Shown: positions 1 through 9,383, counted from the stretch's first letter. The stretch: 64,000 nucleotides of DNA from Vreelandella glaciei (GCF_013415125.1 NZ_JACCDE010000001.1:205122-269121); one strand, 5' to 3'. Notes: generated by a model not told the origin, from the letters alone. Made by a program: numbers and translations.

Positions 1-326
1 TTGGCTTGGCGAGCTTTGCCGAGGGGATCGATCTTCCCGGCGACTATTTGACGCACGTGGTGATTACGCGGCTACCCTTTGCGGTACCCGACGATCCGGT
101 GGGCGCTACATTAGCGGAGTGGATAGAGAGTCAGGGTGGCAATGCATTTATGCGCATTAGCGTGCCTGATGCGTCTATTAAGCTGGTGCAGGCCTGCGGG
201 CGTTTGATTCGCAAAGAGAGTGATCGTGGGACAATCACTTTGCTGGATAAGCGGGTGATTACCCGCCGTTACGGGCAAGCACTGCTGGATGCACTGCCGC
301 CATTTCGGCGCGAAATTAGTCGCTAG
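1..326 (+). CDS. dinG: DinG-type ATP-dependent DNA helicase, C-terminal end (partial)
   Basis: The reading frame is open from the left edge of the window and ends at the TAG at 324-326, so only about the last 107 residues are present. The visible part has the helicase motif V/VI region of XPD/DinG superfamily 2 helicases: a SFAEGIDLPG segment (the conserved SFxEGxDLPG block) and QACGRLIRKESDRG, the motif VI QxxGRxIR arginine-finger region. The tail YGQALLDALPPF matches the usual end of DinG. DinG is a 5'-3' helicase that resolves R-loops and replication-transcription conflicts. The iron-sulfur and Walker A parts lie outside the window. A TTG at 6 would be an artificial start. Confidence 0.85.
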   Translation, partial: GLASFAEGIDLPGDYLTHVVITRLPFAVPDDPVGATLAEWIESQGGNAFMRISVPDASIKLVQACGRLIRKESDRGTITLLDKRVITRRYGQALLDALPPFRREISR

Positions 327-357
327 CCGCTTATTCAATATTCTGGGAAACAATCAA

Positions 358-383
358 AAATCCCCGCCGCGGCGGGGGATTTG
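358..383. terminator. Bidirectional hairpin terminator between dinG and the DAHP synthase gene
   Basis: A GC-rich perfect stem (CCCCGCC/GGCGGGG around a central GC) is flanked by an A-run on the left and TTT on the right. It lies between two convergent genes, so it can terminate both. Confidence 0.75.
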
Positions 384-417
384 ATAGCAGCTTAATACAG
401 CTACAACGGTGTTGGTG

Positions 418-1494
418 TTACTTAGCAATGCGCTTGGCCAGGGTGGCGGCCAGTTTGTCGTTCATGCAGTTGAAGGTTTCCACCGTGGTGTCCCAGTCGA
501 TGCAGGCATCGGTGATGGAAACGCCATACTGTAGTTGGCTAAGGTCTTGGGTCAGTTTTTGATTGCCCCAGCCAATGTTGGATTCAACCATCAGGCCGAT
601 AATGGAGGTGTTGCCTTCCAGGATTTGGTTGGTAACGTTTTCCAATACTAACGGCTGTAGCGCTGCGTCCTTGTTGGAGTTGGCGTGGGAGCAGTCAATC
701 ATGATGTTGGGTGATAGTTTGGCTTTCTCGAGCTCTTTTTCCGCCAGGGTAACGCTTACGCTATCGTAATTGGGCTTGCCGTTGCCGCCACGTAGAACAA
801 CGTGGCCGTAGGCATTGCCTCGGGTGCGAATAATGGCCACCTGGCCTGCTTGGTTAATACCCAGGAAATTGTGCGGGCTGGCCACGGACTGAAGCGCGTT
901 AATCGCCACATCCAGGCTGCCGTCGGTACCGTTTTTAAAGCCGACCGGACAGGAGAGGCCGGAAGCCATTTCCCGGTGGGTCTGAGACTCGGTGGTGCGA
1001 GCGCCAATCGCTGACCAGCTAATGCAGTCTTGCATATACTGGGGAGAGATAGGGTCGAGAGCTTCGGTAGCGAGCGGTAAGCCCATTTCAGCGAGATCGA
1101 CCAGCAGTTTTCGAGCGATATGTAGCCCCTCATCGATCTCAAAAGAGTCGTTGAGGTGCGGGTCGTTTATCAGGCCTTTCCAGCCCACCGTAGTGCGCGG
1201 TTTTTCAAAATAGACGCGCATCACGATATACAGGCTGTCGCTGACTTGATCGGCAAGTTTGCGAAGGCGGCGGGCATAATCAAGCGCCGCCTCCACGTCG
1301 TGAATTGAGCAAGGGCCGACCACTACCAATAATCTTGGGTCGGTGCCATCCAGGATGTTCTGGATGGTTTTACGTCCTTCTATTACGGTGCGCTCAGCCG
1401 CATCGGTTAATGGTACGGCTTTTTTGAGCGCTTCTGGCGTGGTGAGAACGTCTTGAGCGAGGACGTTAAGGTTATTAACCTGCTGTTCTGACAT
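418..1494 (-). CDS. aroG: 3-deoxy-7-phosphoheptulonate (DAHP) synthase, class I
   Basis: 358 residues, the usual length of the AroF/AroG/AroH class. The enzyme condenses phosphoenolpyruvate and erythrose 4-phosphate, the first step of the shikimate pathway. Visible family blocks are VVGPCSIHD (about residue 58), RVYFEKPRTTVGWKG (PEP/E4P binding), GARTTESQTHRE, and DCSHANSNK near the C-terminus with metal-ligand residues. Which of the Phe-, Tyr- or Trp-sensitive isozymes it is cannot be read off, so the symbol is a family-level choice. It converges on dinG and is divergent from the rpoE-like gene. No leader peptide or attenuator was seen upstream. Confidence 0.9.
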   Translation of the reverse strand: MSEQQVNNLNVLAQDVLTTPEALKKAVPLTDAAERTVIEGRKTIQNILDGTDPRLLVVVGPCSIHDVEAALDYARRLRKLADQVSDSLYIVMRVYFEKPRTTVGWKGLINDPHLNDSFEIDEGLHIARKLLVDLAEMGLPLATEALDPISPQYMQDCISWSAIGARTTESQTHREMASGLSCPVGFKNGTDGSLDVAINALQSVASPHNFLGINQAGQVAIIRTRGNAYGHVVLRGGNGKPNYDSVSVTLAEKELEKAKLSPNIMIDCSHANSNKDAALQPLVLENVTNQILEGNTSIIGLMVESNIGWGNQKLTQDLSQLQYGVSITDACIDWDTTVETFNCMNDKLAATLAKRIAK

Positions 1495-1885
1495 CTTGCT
1501 ACCTGTGCTTGCGTAATGGCTGAAAAAGTGAAGGGACGATAAAAGTGGCGTCTACTATCGCTTGCCGGGGAGGTAAAAATCAATTGTTGTGGAACTATAG
1601 CAGCATTAAAAGTGTCAGCCACAGGGTTTTGTGAAAGGAGCTAAGTGCTTGATGCCCTGCACGGAACGCGCAACACTGAGGCTCTGTTTTAACTGGGCCC
1701 TGTCTTTAAAATTCGGTACCGTTATAAAATGCAACAACATATACGGGCGATGTATTCGCTCTTTTATTCACTCTATTATTAATCAATGCCCAAGGGACGC
1801 TATGCTGCTTGCTGTGAACGCCCACTTGTCAGGGCTAATAGGAATGGGGCTCGGCGCACGCCGTACGAGCTGGAGGAGCGTGTGA
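1495..1885. other. Intergenic control region between aroG and rpoE (about 390 bp)
   Basis: Divergent promoter region. It holds the sigma-E-like site described at 1591-1619 and a TATAAA-like hexamer near 1724. The segment 1631-1885 can be translated, but nothing recognisable results and it is treated as leader. A good ribosome site (TGGAGGAGCG, 1871-1880) precedes the rpoE ATG at 1886. Confidence 0.5.
1591..1619 (+). promoter_or_regulatory. Candidate sigma-E/AlgU-dependent promoter upstream of rpoE
   Basis: GGAACTA followed by a 16-bp spacer and GTCAGC resembles the ECF sigma-E consensus GGAACTT-N15/16-GTCTGA. It is about 270 bp upstream of the sigma factor start. rpoE/algU genes are typically autoregulated, so a site here is expected, but the -10 match is imperfect. 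Confidence 0.35.
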
Positions 1886-2485
1886 ATGGGCACTCGGGAA
1901 ACAGACCAACAGCTTGTGGAACGTGCCCAAAAAGGCGATACGCGCGCTTTCGATTTGCTGGTAAAAAAGTACCAGCACAAAATTATCGGCCTGATCGGTC
2001 GTTACGTTCATGATCACTCTGAAGTTCAGGATGTCGCTCAGGAGGCATTTATCAAGGCGTATCGCGCCTTGGGCAAGTTTCGCGCCGAAAGCGCGTTTTA
2101 TACCTGGATGTACCGTATTGCTATCAATACTGCCAAAAATTATTTGGTCTCGCGGGGCAGGCGTCCTCCGGGCAGCGATCTAGATATTGTTGATGCTGAA
2201 ATGATCGATCAAAGTGGACGATTGGCCGATTCGGAATCGCCGGAAGCGGCCATTGCTAGAGACCAGCTTGAAGCAGCGGTTTACCAAGCTATTGCCAACT
2301 TACCTGATGATCTGCGCACAGCGATTACCTTGCGAGAGCTTGATGGTCTTGCTTACGAAGATATCGCTCAGGTAATGCAGTGTCCGGTGGGTACCGTTCG
2401 TTCACGAATTTTCCGCGCTCGGGAAGCGGTGGATGAGCATATTCGTCCGTTAGTATCGACGGCCAGGAACAGTCGCGATGAATAA
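1886..2485 (+). CDS. rpoE: Extracytoplasmic-function sigma factor RpoE/AlgU
   Basis: 199 residues, typical of RpoE/AlgU. Region 2 spans about residues 20-90 with the YVHDHSEVQDVAQEAF and FYTWMYRIAINTAKN blocks. Region 4 spans about 135-185 with LREL(D)GLAYEDIAQVM(Q)CPVGTVRSRIFRAR, the helix-turn-helix that reads the -35 element. It directs RNA polymerase to envelope-stress genes. It is first in the row followed by anti-sigma RseA/MucA, RseB/MucB, RseC/MucC and the MucD-like protease, the Pseudomonas algU-mucABCD order. The ATG at 1886 is chosen for its AGGAG ribosome site. Confidence 0.95.
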   Translation: MGTRETDQQLVERAQKGDTRAFDLLVKKYQHKIIGLIGRYVHDHSEVQDVAQEAFIKAYRALGKFRAESAFYTWMYRIAINTAKNYLVSRGRRPPGSDLDIVDAEMIDQSGRLADSESPEAAIARDQLEAAVYQAIANLPDDLRTAITLRELDGLAYEDIAQVMQCPVGTVRSRIFRAREAVDEHIRPLVSTARNSRDE

Positions 2486-2557
2486 CGGTCACTAGTAGAA
2501 GGGCTAAGTGATCGCTTTGAGTCGCCATCACAAAAAATGAAGGTTTTACTTTTTTTG

Positions 2558-2586
2558 TGAACTGTCTGGCACGTTTAGCGTCATAA
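2558..2586 (+). promoter_or_regulatory. Candidate internal sigma-E promoter ahead of rseA
   Basis: TGAACTG, a 15-bp spacer and GTCATAA match the sigma-E layout in spacing and in most core bases. It lies in an unusually long gap (297 bp) between rpoE and rseA. The gap otherwise shows only an ATCACAAAAAA/TTTTTTTGTGA inverted repeat at about 2528-2560 that could form a hairpin. This is a sequence-pattern inference only. Confidence 0.35.
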
Positions 2587-2782
2587 AGCATGACTATCTT
2601 GATGAGCACAATGGCTGTATCAATGTGCAAAGCGTCATGAGCTTAGCGTTGTAACCTAGTTAGGTGGATATCCTAAGTAGCGTGCAACGGAGCCTTGGCC
2701 TTGGAAGTCGTCGGCGTGATGGCGCCTGTTCAGAGTGACCGCCATGCCAGTACTTCTTTTAAACAGTGTGAGGGTGTGAAGT

Positions 2783-3508
2783 ATGAGTCAAAACACACGG
2801 GAATCACTTTCGGTGTTGATGGATGGCGAAAGTGATGAGCTAGAGCTTCGCCGAGTGTTGAAGGCGCTGCCTAACGATGATGACGCCGCCGATACTTGGC
2901 GCCGCTACCATCTTGCGCGCAGCATGATGCAGCGTGAGCAGGGTGTCGATGTAAGCGTTGATCTTTCTGCTGGCATCATGGCCCGATTGCGCGACGAGCC
3001 TGCTCCTATAACGCAAGGCTCAGACCAAGTGGCCCATCGCGCTGGCGGGATTTCGTTTGCCCGTGGTGCTGGCGTTGCTGCTGCTGTCTCCTTGATGGTC
3101 ATTACAGGTGTGCAGTTCTTTGGCAATGATTCGCCGGTTGGTCAAGGTGGCGACATTGCAACGACTGCTTCTAATACCAATGGGGGTACTCAAGTGCAAC
3201 CCGTTAGTTTGGCGTCTCAGTCGGCAGTTGCTGGGCGTGCAGATATGCCGATGTTTGAACCTACGCCGTTTAGGCTTAGCGGGCAGTCAGGTCAAAGCGG
3301 CTTGATGAATATTAGTGAAGCTGGCTTCTCAGCGCAGACTCCTCAGGGAGTAACCGCTTCACAAGGCACAAACATTGATGTTGATCAGATTGGCTTACTG
3401 CAATCTTACTTAAAACAGCACACCCAAAGTGCTGCTTACGGTAGTGGTGACAGCTGGATGCCGCTGATGCGTTCTTCTGCAGTAACTGAGCCACTAGGGC
3501 AGCGTTAA
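2783..3508 (+). CDS. rseA: Anti-sigma-E factor RseA/MucA
   Basis: 241 residues. The N-terminal about 80 residues match the RseA cytoplasmic sigma-binding domain (ESLSVLMDGESDELELRRVLKAL, then WRRYHLARSMM). A single membrane segment follows at about residues 94-113 (GAGVAAAVSLMVITGVQFF), and then a Ser/Gln/Gly-rich periplasmic domain. The protein holds RpoE inactive at the membrane until it is cleaved by site-1/site-2 proteolysis. Gene position directly after rpoE supports the call. The ATG at 2783 follows a GAGGGTGTG ribosome site. Confidence 0.9.
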   Translation: MSQNTRESLSVLMDGESDELELRRVLKALPNDDDAADTWRRYHLARSMMQREQGVDVSVDLSAGIMARLRDEPAPITQGSDQVAHRAGGISFARGAGVAAAVSLMVITGVQFFGNDSPVGQGGDIATTASNTNGGTQVQPVSLASQSAVAGRADMPMFEPTPFRLSGQSGQSGLMNISEAGFSAQTPQGVTASQGTNIDVDQIGLLQSYLKQHTQSAAYGSGDSWMPLMRSSAVTEPLGQR

Positions 3509-3563
3509 GCCTCAATGACGGGCTTTTTCATAGCGCCTATTAGGTGAGCGGGGAGTGCGCGAG

Positions 3564-4595
3564 ATGGAAGTGCGCAATATGATGGTTGCCCTGCGGACTA
3601 AGCGAGCATGGGGGCTAGCAGCTGTAGCTTGTATGCTCTCTTTTGATGTCTATGCAGATAGCATAAATAAACAATCAGAAAGCCACGCTGGTTATGAATG
3701 TGCAGTGGCTTCGCTGCAGGCGCCTAGCAGCGCAACACAGTGGCTTGAGCGTGGTTTGTGGGCCAGCCACTGTTATGCCTTCCAAGCAAGGGCCGTCGCT
3801 ATTGATCCAATCGGGGTGCGCACTCTTGCGCTTTCACACCGAATTCAAGACGGTATCCGACAGCAGGTAGTTCAGTATTTAGATGGTCCTTCTGTCAGTA
3901 TCGAGCGACGCTCGCCAGTCGGGCGATTAGCCTGGACAGAAGAGGACAGCACTGGTGAGCTGCCTTCGCCAGCGCGGTGGGCCGCCCACCTCGAGCAGTT
4001 CTATTCCGTTGAGCTTGAAGATAACGCGCGTGTTGCTGGTCGTGAAGCGGTTAAACTAATGTTTGAGCCTCGCGATCAATGGCGTTTTTCCCATGAGTGG
4101 TGGCTAGATCAAGACACCGGCCTATTGCTAAAGCATGTGCTCATTGATCAGCAGGGTCGAATCATTGAAACTTTTCAAATCACTCAGCTTCAATCCCCTC
4201 AAAAGTATACTGGGATCGTTAGGGTAGATGATTCTAAGGTCGTGTTGGGTACTCCCTGGCAAGTTACCTGGTTGCCCGAAGGGTTTGTTACACAGCCGAT
4301 TAATTTTACCGGCAATGATCGGCGTCAACGAGTCTATAGCGACGGTTTAGCGACGGTAAGTATCTTTGTGGAGCCTCTTTCCTCTGATGCTACTACCGCT
4401 TTAAAAGAAGGCGTCCAGCAACTGGGTGTTTCTGCTGTCGCCATTGAGCATACAATGAGCGCTGAAGGCCGTTGGCAAATGGTGGCTATTGGTGAGCTGC
4501 CTGTAGTAACACTCCAACGGATCGTCCGTTCCATCAACTTTGACTCGCTTCAATCTCAGGCCAGTAGTGATAGCCAAGATGAGGGCAAACCTTAG
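3564..4595 (+). CDS. rseB: Periplasmic sigma-E regulator RseB/MucB
   Basis: About 343 residues from the ATG at 3564. A GTG at 3555 is in frame but too close to the GCGGGGA ribosome site, and ATG codons at 3579/3582 are also possible. It has a signal peptide (KRAWGLAAVACMLSFDVYA). The body shows the RseB/LolA-like fold signature (YECAVASLQAP, DGPSVSIERRSP, WWLDQDTGLLLKHVLID) and a C-terminal small domain that binds RseA. It shields RseA from the site-1 protease and senses off-pathway lipopolysaccharide in the family. It sits between rseA and rseC. Confidence 0.88.
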   Translation: MEVRNMMVALRTKRAWGLAAVACMLSFDVYADSINKQSESHAGYECAVASLQAPSSATQWLERGLWASHCYAFQARAVAIDPIGVRTLALSHRIQDGIRQQVVQYLDGPSVSIERRSPVGRLAWTEEDSTGELPSPARWAAHLEQFYSVELEDNARVAGREAVKLMFEPRDQWRFSHEWWLDQDTGLLLKHVLIDQQGRIIETFQITQLQSPQKYTGIVRVDDSKVVLGTPWQVTWLPEGFVTQPINFTGNDRRQRVYSDGLATVSIFVEPLSSDATTALKEGVQQLGVSAVAIEHTMSAEGRWQMVAIGELPVVTLQRIVRSINFDSLQSQASSDSQDEGKP

Positions 4596-4626
4596 TGTTT
4601 TCGTTTTACGCCTGTCGAGAAATGAA

Positions 4627-5079
4627 ATGATGGCCCCTACTGCATGCTCCTCTCTATTGCGCACTGGCACCGTTGTAGGGTTTAAGCCCCAGCATCTTAT
4701 TGTAGAAATGTCTGCCCGAGGGAACTGTGAGCAGTGTGCACAGGGAAGAGGTTGCGGTTTGGGGTTGTTAGCACGTCGGCACAACCAGCACATTGCTATA
4801 GCAATTCCTGAGTCAGCCCGAGATATTGAGCAGCGCTATCCGTTAGGGGATTTGGTCACCATAAGCTTGCCAAGTGCGTCCGTCACGTTGCTCGCTTTTT
4901 TTGTTTATGGGCTGCCTTTACTGTTAGCGCTGTTGTTATCCGGCTTAGTCTCGCGTGTTAGTGCCTCAATTTGGCTGCCGCCACTGATCTTTTTTATCGC
5001 CTTGGTAGGCGGTGCGTTAAGTATTAACTACCTAATGCGTGGACGAGGGGAACGCTTTCGTCCTCGCTTGGTCAATTAG
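4627..5079 (+). CDS. rseC: SoxR-reducing/sigma-E regulator RseC/MucC family protein
   Basis: About 150 residues from the ATG at 4627; an upstream frame to 4540 overlaps rseB and is less likely. RseC signature: a Cys-rich cluster (NCEQCAQGRGCGLG) after a short N-terminal beta region, then two membrane helices (about VTLLAFFVYGLPLLLALLLSG and IWLPPLIFFIALVGG). E. coli RseC is an inner-membrane protein that works with RseA and with the Rsx/SoxR reducing system. Gene order rpoE-rseA-rseB-rseC supports the call. Confidence 0.85.
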   Translation: MMAPTACSSLLRTGTVVGFKPQHLIVEMSARGNCEQCAQGRGCGLGLLARRHNQHIAIAIPESARDIEQRYPLGDLVTISLPSASVTLLAFFVYGLPLLLALLLSGLVSRVSASIWLPPLIFFIALVGGALSINYLMRGRGERFRPRLVN

Positions 5080-5112
5080 AAGGTTAATTTAGTTCTCCGG
5101 CACTTTTTTATA

Positions 5113-5137
5113 AACTGTTTCTATTAACTGTTTCTAT
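5113..5137 (+). repeat. Short tandem repeat upstream of mucD
   Basis: The 12-mer AACTGTTTCTAT occurs twice in a row with one base between, directly before the putative -35 of the mucD promoter. It could be a binding site or a chance duplication. Confidence 0.4.
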
Positions 5138-5164
5138 GAACGTTGCTGTGAGTTATTGATCTGC
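5138..5164 (+). promoter_or_regulatory. Candidate AlgU/RpoE promoter of mucD
   Basis: GAACGT, a 16-bp spacer and TCTGC closely follow the AlgU consensus GAACTT-N16-TCTGA, 36 bp before the mucD ATG. mucD/degP-type genes are classic members of this regulon, which makes the match more credible than the other two candidates in this block. Confidence 0.5.
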
Positions 5165-5199
5165 CTTCGATTACTATCACCTTAAGTAGGAGCTCTTGC

Positions 5200-6624
5200 A
5201 TGAAGCGCTTGATTCTCCCCTCCACCCTCTGGGTATGCGTGGTGGCGTTGCTAACCTTTGGCCAAGCGGCCAGCGCTCAGGGTTTGCCCGATTTTACCGA
5301 GCTGGTAGAGGATGCCGCCCCTGGGGTGGTCAATATTTCTACCAGTAGAACGGTTCAGCGTAGCAGCGTCCCGGGTTTTGAAGGGTTCGGCGGTCAGGAA
5401 ATCCCGGAAATTTTCCGCCATTTCTTTGGTGATAACTTTGGCGATAGCTTCCCCGCGCCGCCTAGCAATGGACAAGGACGTAGTGAGGAGCGTCAATCCT
5501 TAGGTTCTGGATTCGTTATTAGTGAAGATGGCTACGTGATGACTAACGCACACGTTGTTCAAGACGCTGATGAGATTCTCGTGCGGCTCAATGATCGACG
5601 TGAGTTGAGTGCCCAAGTGATTGGCAGTGACCCACAAACCGATGTGGCACTCCTTAAAATAGAGGCCAATGACCTACCAACACTGACGCTGGGCGATTCT
5701 GACGAACTCAAAGTTGGCGAATGGGTAGCTGCGATTGGCTCGCCTTTCGGTTTTGATCACTCCGTCACGGCGGGTATCGTCAGTGCAATCAATCGTACCT
5801 TGCCGCGTGATGCGTATGTTCCCTTTATTCAAACGGATGTGGCGATCAACCCCGGTAACTCCGGTGGTCCGCTGTTTAATCTTGAGGGCGAAGTGGTCGG
5901 CATCAACTCACAAATCTTTACTCGTAGCGGCGGTTTCATGGGTGTCTCATTCGCGATCCCCATCAACGTAGCCATGGATGTGGCCGAGCAACTTCGTGAA
6001 GATGGCCGAGTTAATCGCGGCTGGTTAGGTGTCATGATCCAGCCGGTCTCCGAAGATTTGGCTGAGTCGTTTGGCATGGAGAGTGCGATTGGTGCGCTGA
6101 TTGCTGACCTTGATCCCGAAGGCCCCGCCGCGCAGGGTGGCCTCCAGGCTGGTGATGTCATTCTTGAAGTCAATGGTGAAGAGGTTGAGCGCTCAAGCTC
6201 ACTGCCGCGTCTAATTGGCAAAGGTGCGCCCGGTACCGAGGTAGAGCTTACCTTGATGCGTGATGGTGAACAGCTGACCGAATCAGTAGAGCTGGGCAGT
6301 TGGCCGGACGCCGAGCAGCAAACTGCTCAAGCCACTAGCAACAACCAAACACGTCTTGGCGTAATGGTGGCTGAAATTGATGATGCTATGCGTGAGCAGC
6401 TGAATATCTCAGGTGGCGTGGTAGTTCGCCAAGTTGAGTCAGATAGCGTGGCAGCTAAAGCGGGGATTCGGCCTGGGGATGTACTGGTAAGTATCGATCA
6501 TCGCAGCGTCTCTTCTTCAGAGGAGTTAGTGAGCATTGTCGAAGAGTTGCCCACTGATCGTGCCATTCCGTTGCGCCTGTTCCGCGAGGGTCGTTCGCTG
6601 TTTGTAGCGCTTCGCCTAGAATAA
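5200..6624 (+). CDS. mucD: Periplasmic serine protease, DegP/HtrA family (MucD)
   Basis: 474 residues, the normal size of a Do-like protease with two PDZ domains. The signal peptide ends near ASAQG (residue 27). The trypsin-like domain carries the catalytic triad His118 (TNAHVV), Asp148 (QTDVALL) and Ser221 (PGNSGGP). PDZ1 is at about 280-370 and PDZ2 at about 385-470. It degrades or refolds damaged envelope proteins and, in Pseudomonas, tunes the AlgU pathway. The ATG at 5200 has an AAGTAGGAG ribosome site. It is downstream of rseC with its own candidate sigma-E promoter. Confidence 0.93.
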   Translation: MKRLILPSTLWVCVVALLTFGQAASAQGLPDFTELVEDAAPGVVNISTSRTVQRSSVPGFEGFGGQEIPEIFRHFFGDNFGDSFPAPPSNGQGRSEERQSLGSGFVISEDGYVMTNAHVVQDADEILVRLNDRRELSAQVIGSDPQTDVALLKIEANDLPTLTLGDSDELKVGEWVAAIGSPFGFDHSVTAGIVSAINRTLPRDAYVPFIQTDVAINPGNSGGPLFNLEGEVVGINSQIFTRSGGFMGVSFAIPINVAMDVAEQLREDGRVNRGWLGVMIQPVSEDLAESFGMESAIGALIADLDPEGPAAQGGLQAGDVILEVNGEEVERSSSLPRLIGKGAPGTEVELTLMRDGEQLTESVELGSWPDAEQQTAQATSNNQTRLGVMVAEIDDAMREQLNISGGVVVRQVESDSVAAKAGIRPGDVLVSIDHRSVSSSEELVSIVEELPTDRAIPLRLFREGRSLFVALRLE

Positions 6625-6639
6625 TCCGTCTGTTGTTAC

Positions 6640-6670
6640 CCATAGTCCGGCGGTTCTCGCCGGACTATGG
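6640..6670. terminator. Strong 13-bp hairpin after mucD
   Basis: CCATAGTCCGGCG and CGCCGGACTATGG pair perfectly around a 5-base loop, 16 bp after the mucD stop. It lacks a T-run, so it may act as an mRNA-stabilising end or a weak bidirectional terminator between mucD and the convergent mgtC-like gene. Confidence 0.6.
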
Positions 6671-6768
6671 CTGCTAACCTGCCTCACTCGATAATTAAGC
6701 TCGCTAGACTGTATTTCCGTTGACCTCTATTTCTCCCCGACCACTTTATTGCCCCTTGCCTCTTTTGA

Positions 6769-7269
6769 TCACTCCTCGTTCCTTTTTCTACGTTCTTTAT
6801 TATTACCTTTTTTATCAACAAGGTTCTCTATCATGTCGTGCTCGAAACGGCCTAACAACACCATGATGATTAATCCCAAAATGGTGACCATAACGGCTAA
6901 TGGGAAATTATTGATGCCCGCGCCGACGCCGACAGCACCAGCCAGCCAAATCGAGGCGCCAGTGGTAATCCCTTCAATGTGGGCGCCACTGCGGATGATA
7001 CTGCCAGCACCCAAAAAACCTATGCCACCAATCACTCCCTCAACAACACGATTAGGATCAATACTTGCCGCGTGATCCCCTTCACCCGTGGCAAACAGCA
7101 CGCTCATGCCAACAATGATGAACGCAGACGAGCCAAGTGACACCAGCATATGAGAACGAAGCCCCGCGGGTTTGCCACGAAGCTCCCGTTCCAAGCCAAG
7201 ACACAGGGCCAGGCCAGAGGCAACAAGCAGGCGGGCTAGCATATCCAGGATGGAGATTTCGGTTTCCAT
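6769..7269 (-). CDS. MgtC/SapB family inner-membrane protein
   Basis: 166 residues with four to five predicted membrane helices. The N-terminal ARLLVASGLALCLGLERE and the conserved G-RSHMLVSLGSSAF block and IGFLGAGSI are the MgtC/SapB signature. The C-terminal cytosolic tail is short and strongly basic (KKGNNKERRKRN). Full MgtC virulence proteins have a C-terminal ACT-like domain that is absent here, so this is the short SapB-type form. The family is linked to Mg2+ limitation and ATP synthase modulation in some members; the role here is unknown. It is a monocistronic gene converging on mucD. Confidence 0.85.
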   Translation of the reverse strand: METEISILDMLARLLVASGLALCLGLERELRGKPAGLRSHMLVSLGSSAFIIVGMSVLFATGEGDHAASIDPNRVVEGVIGGIGFLGAGSIIRSGAHIEGITTGASIWLAGAVGVGAGINNFPLAVMVTILGLIIMVLLGRFEHDMIENLVDKKGNNKERRKRNEE

Positions 7270-7553
7270 GGCATTCCTTTTTAAAGCTCATCCAATAAAA
7301 AACCTAGTATAGGAACAAGCCAACACTATGAAATAGGTAAAGCTGGCTTGCCTTTATGCCTGCACAAGGGTTGATAAGGAGTACGTGTAGAACATTAGCA
7401 AGGTGTTTAGGTAGCGGTTATTTTTGGCATTTTTTGATGAACATAGCACCGGAACCCCGCTAACGGTACAATGACACCAAATTTCGACTGCGCATTTCAA
7501 GGTACTTTTTTTAATCGTACTCGATTGCCTACATACCCGGATTAAATTGGCAA

Positions 7554-9368
7554 ATGACCCAAGAAAACGATAGTAAAATCAAGCATATACGAAATTTCTC
7601 TATCATCGCACATATTGATCATGGTAAGTCGACGCTCTCTGATCGTTTGATTCAGACCTGTGAAGGATTAACGGAACGTGAGCTTAAAGAGCAAGTGCTC
7701 GATTCCATGGACATTGAGCGCGAGCGTGGTATTACCATCAAGGCGCAGTCGGTGACGCTGGATTATACGGCTGCCGATGGCCAGGTTTACCAGCTCAACT
7801 TTATCGATACGCCGGGGCACGTTGATTTCTCTTACGAAGTGTCGCGTTCGCTCTACGCCTGCGAAGGTGCACTGCTGGTGGTAGATGCAGCGCAAGGCGT
7901 GGAAGCCCAGTCGGTGGCCAACTGCTATACCGCGATTGAACAAGGCCTGGAAGTCCTGCCGGTGCTTAACAAAATCGATTTGCCGCAGGCTGATTGTGAC
8001 AAGGTTTCTCAGGAAATCGAGGAGATCATCGGGCTTGATGCGACCGATGCCTGCCGGGTGTCGGCTAAAAGCGGTATTGGCATCGATGCCCTGCTTGAAC
8101 GCTTGGTGCGTGATATTCCGCCACCCAAAGGCGATCCCGATGCACCCCTACAAGCGCTCATTATCGACTCCTGGTTTGATAACTATCTCGGCGTAGTCTC
8201 ACTGGTGCGTCTATTTGATGGAACGCTGCGCAAAGGCGATAAGATCCGTATTAAATCGACGGGCCGCGATTGGGGCACGACGGAAGTAGGTATTTTTACC
8301 CCGCAGCGTAAACAGACTAATATCCTGCGTGCCGGTGAAGTTGGTTTTATTGTCGCGGGCATCAAGGAGATTCACGGGGCACCGGTGGGCGATACGATTA
8401 CCCATACTAAAACCCCTGACGTCGCGCGCTTACCTGGTTTCCAAAAAGTGAAGCCACAGGTTTATGCCGGTATGTTCCCGGTCAGCGCGGATGATTACGA
8501 AGATTTCCGCGATGCGCTAGAAAAACTGGCCCTTAATGATGCCTCGCTTGAATATGTGCCAGAGAACTCCGATGCTCTTGGCTTCGGTTTCCGGGTGGGC
8601 TTTCTTGGCACGCTACACATGGAGATTGTTCAAGAGCGCCTGGAGCGTGAGTATAATATTGATCTGCTCACCACGGCGCCAACGGTTGTTTATGAACTAG
8701 CGATGAAAAATGGCGACGTTAACTACGTCTCCAACCCCTCCAAGCTGCCCGATATGGCCGACGTAGATGAAATGCGCGAGCCAGTTGTCCGCGCCAGCAT
8801 CCTGGTTCCCCAGGAGTATGTGGGCAACGTGATTACCGAGTGTGAACAGCGCCGGGGTACACAGCGGGATATGCAGTTCTTAGGCAACCAGATTCAATTG
8901 GCCTACGAACTGCCGATGTCAGAAGTGGTCATGGACTTCTTTGATCGCCTGAAATCTATTTCAAAAGGGTATGCATCGCTTGAGTATAACTTCGAACGCT
9001 TTGAAGAAGCCAAGTTGGTACGTTTAGACGTACTCATTAACGGTGATAAAGTCGATGCATTAGCCGTCATTATTCACCGTGACCATGCCCATCATCGCGG
9101 TCGTTTGCTAGTGGAAAAAATGAAAGAGCTTATACCGCGGCAAATGTTTGATGTGGCCATCCAGGCCGCTATCGGTGGCCAGGTAGTCGCTCGCTCGACG
9201 GTCAAGGCACTACGCAAAAACGTGACCGCCAAGTGTTACGGTGGCGATGTCAGCCGTAAGAAGAAACTGCTCGAGAAACAGAAAGCGGGTAAGAAACGCA
9301 TGAAACAAGTGGGGCGTGTGGAAATTCCCCAGGATGCCTTCCTTGCTGTGCTCAAGGTAAACGACTAG
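7554..9368 (+). CDS. lepA: Elongation factor 4 (LepA), ribosome back-translocating GTPase
   Basis: 604 residues, full length. The G domain has the P-loop AHIDHGKST, switch [10 protein letters not shown] and NKIDLP. Next come EF-G-like domains II, III and V and the LepA-specific C-terminal domain ending in a basic stretch ([18 protein letters not shown]). It binds stalled or mistranslocated ribosomes and helps 30S assembly. It is directly followed by lepB 15 bp downstream, the classic lepA-lepB operon. The ATG at 7554 has no obvious ribosome site but aligns with the family N-terminus ([16 protein letters not shown]). Confidence 0.97.
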   Translation: MTQENDSKIKHIRNFSIIAHIDHGKSTLSDRLIQTCEGLTERELKEQVLDSMDIERERGITIKAQSVTLDYTAADGQVYQLNFIDTPGHVDFSYEVSRSLYACEGALLVVDAAQGVEAQSVANCYTAIEQGLEVLPVLNKIDLPQADCDKVSQEIEEIIGLDATDACRVSAKSGIGIDALLERLVRDIPPPKGDPDAPLQALIIDSWFDNYLGVVSLVRLFDGTLRKGDKIRIKSTGRDWGTTEVGIFTPQRKQTNILRAGEVGFIVAGIKEIHGAPVGDTITHTKTPDVARLPGFQKVKPQVYAGMFPVSADDYEDFRDALEKLALNDASLEYVPENSDALGFGFRVGFLGTLHMEIVQERLEREYNIDLLTTAPTVVYELAMKNGDVNYVSNPSKLPDMADVDEMREPVVRASILVPQEYVGNVITECEQRRGTQRDMQFLGNQIQLAYELPMSEVVMDFFDRLKSISKGYASLEYNFERFEEAKLVRLDVLINGDKVDALAVIIHRDHAHHRGRLLVEKMKELIPRQMFDVAIQAAIGGQVVARSTVKALRKNVTAKCYGGDVSRKKKLLEKQKAGKKRMKQVGRVEIPQDAFLAVLKVND

Positions 9369-9383
9369 GAAAGAACACCACCC

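Noticed and set aside
1631..1885. Possible small gene before rpoE
   Set aside because: No recognisable protein and no good ribosome site; treated as leader.
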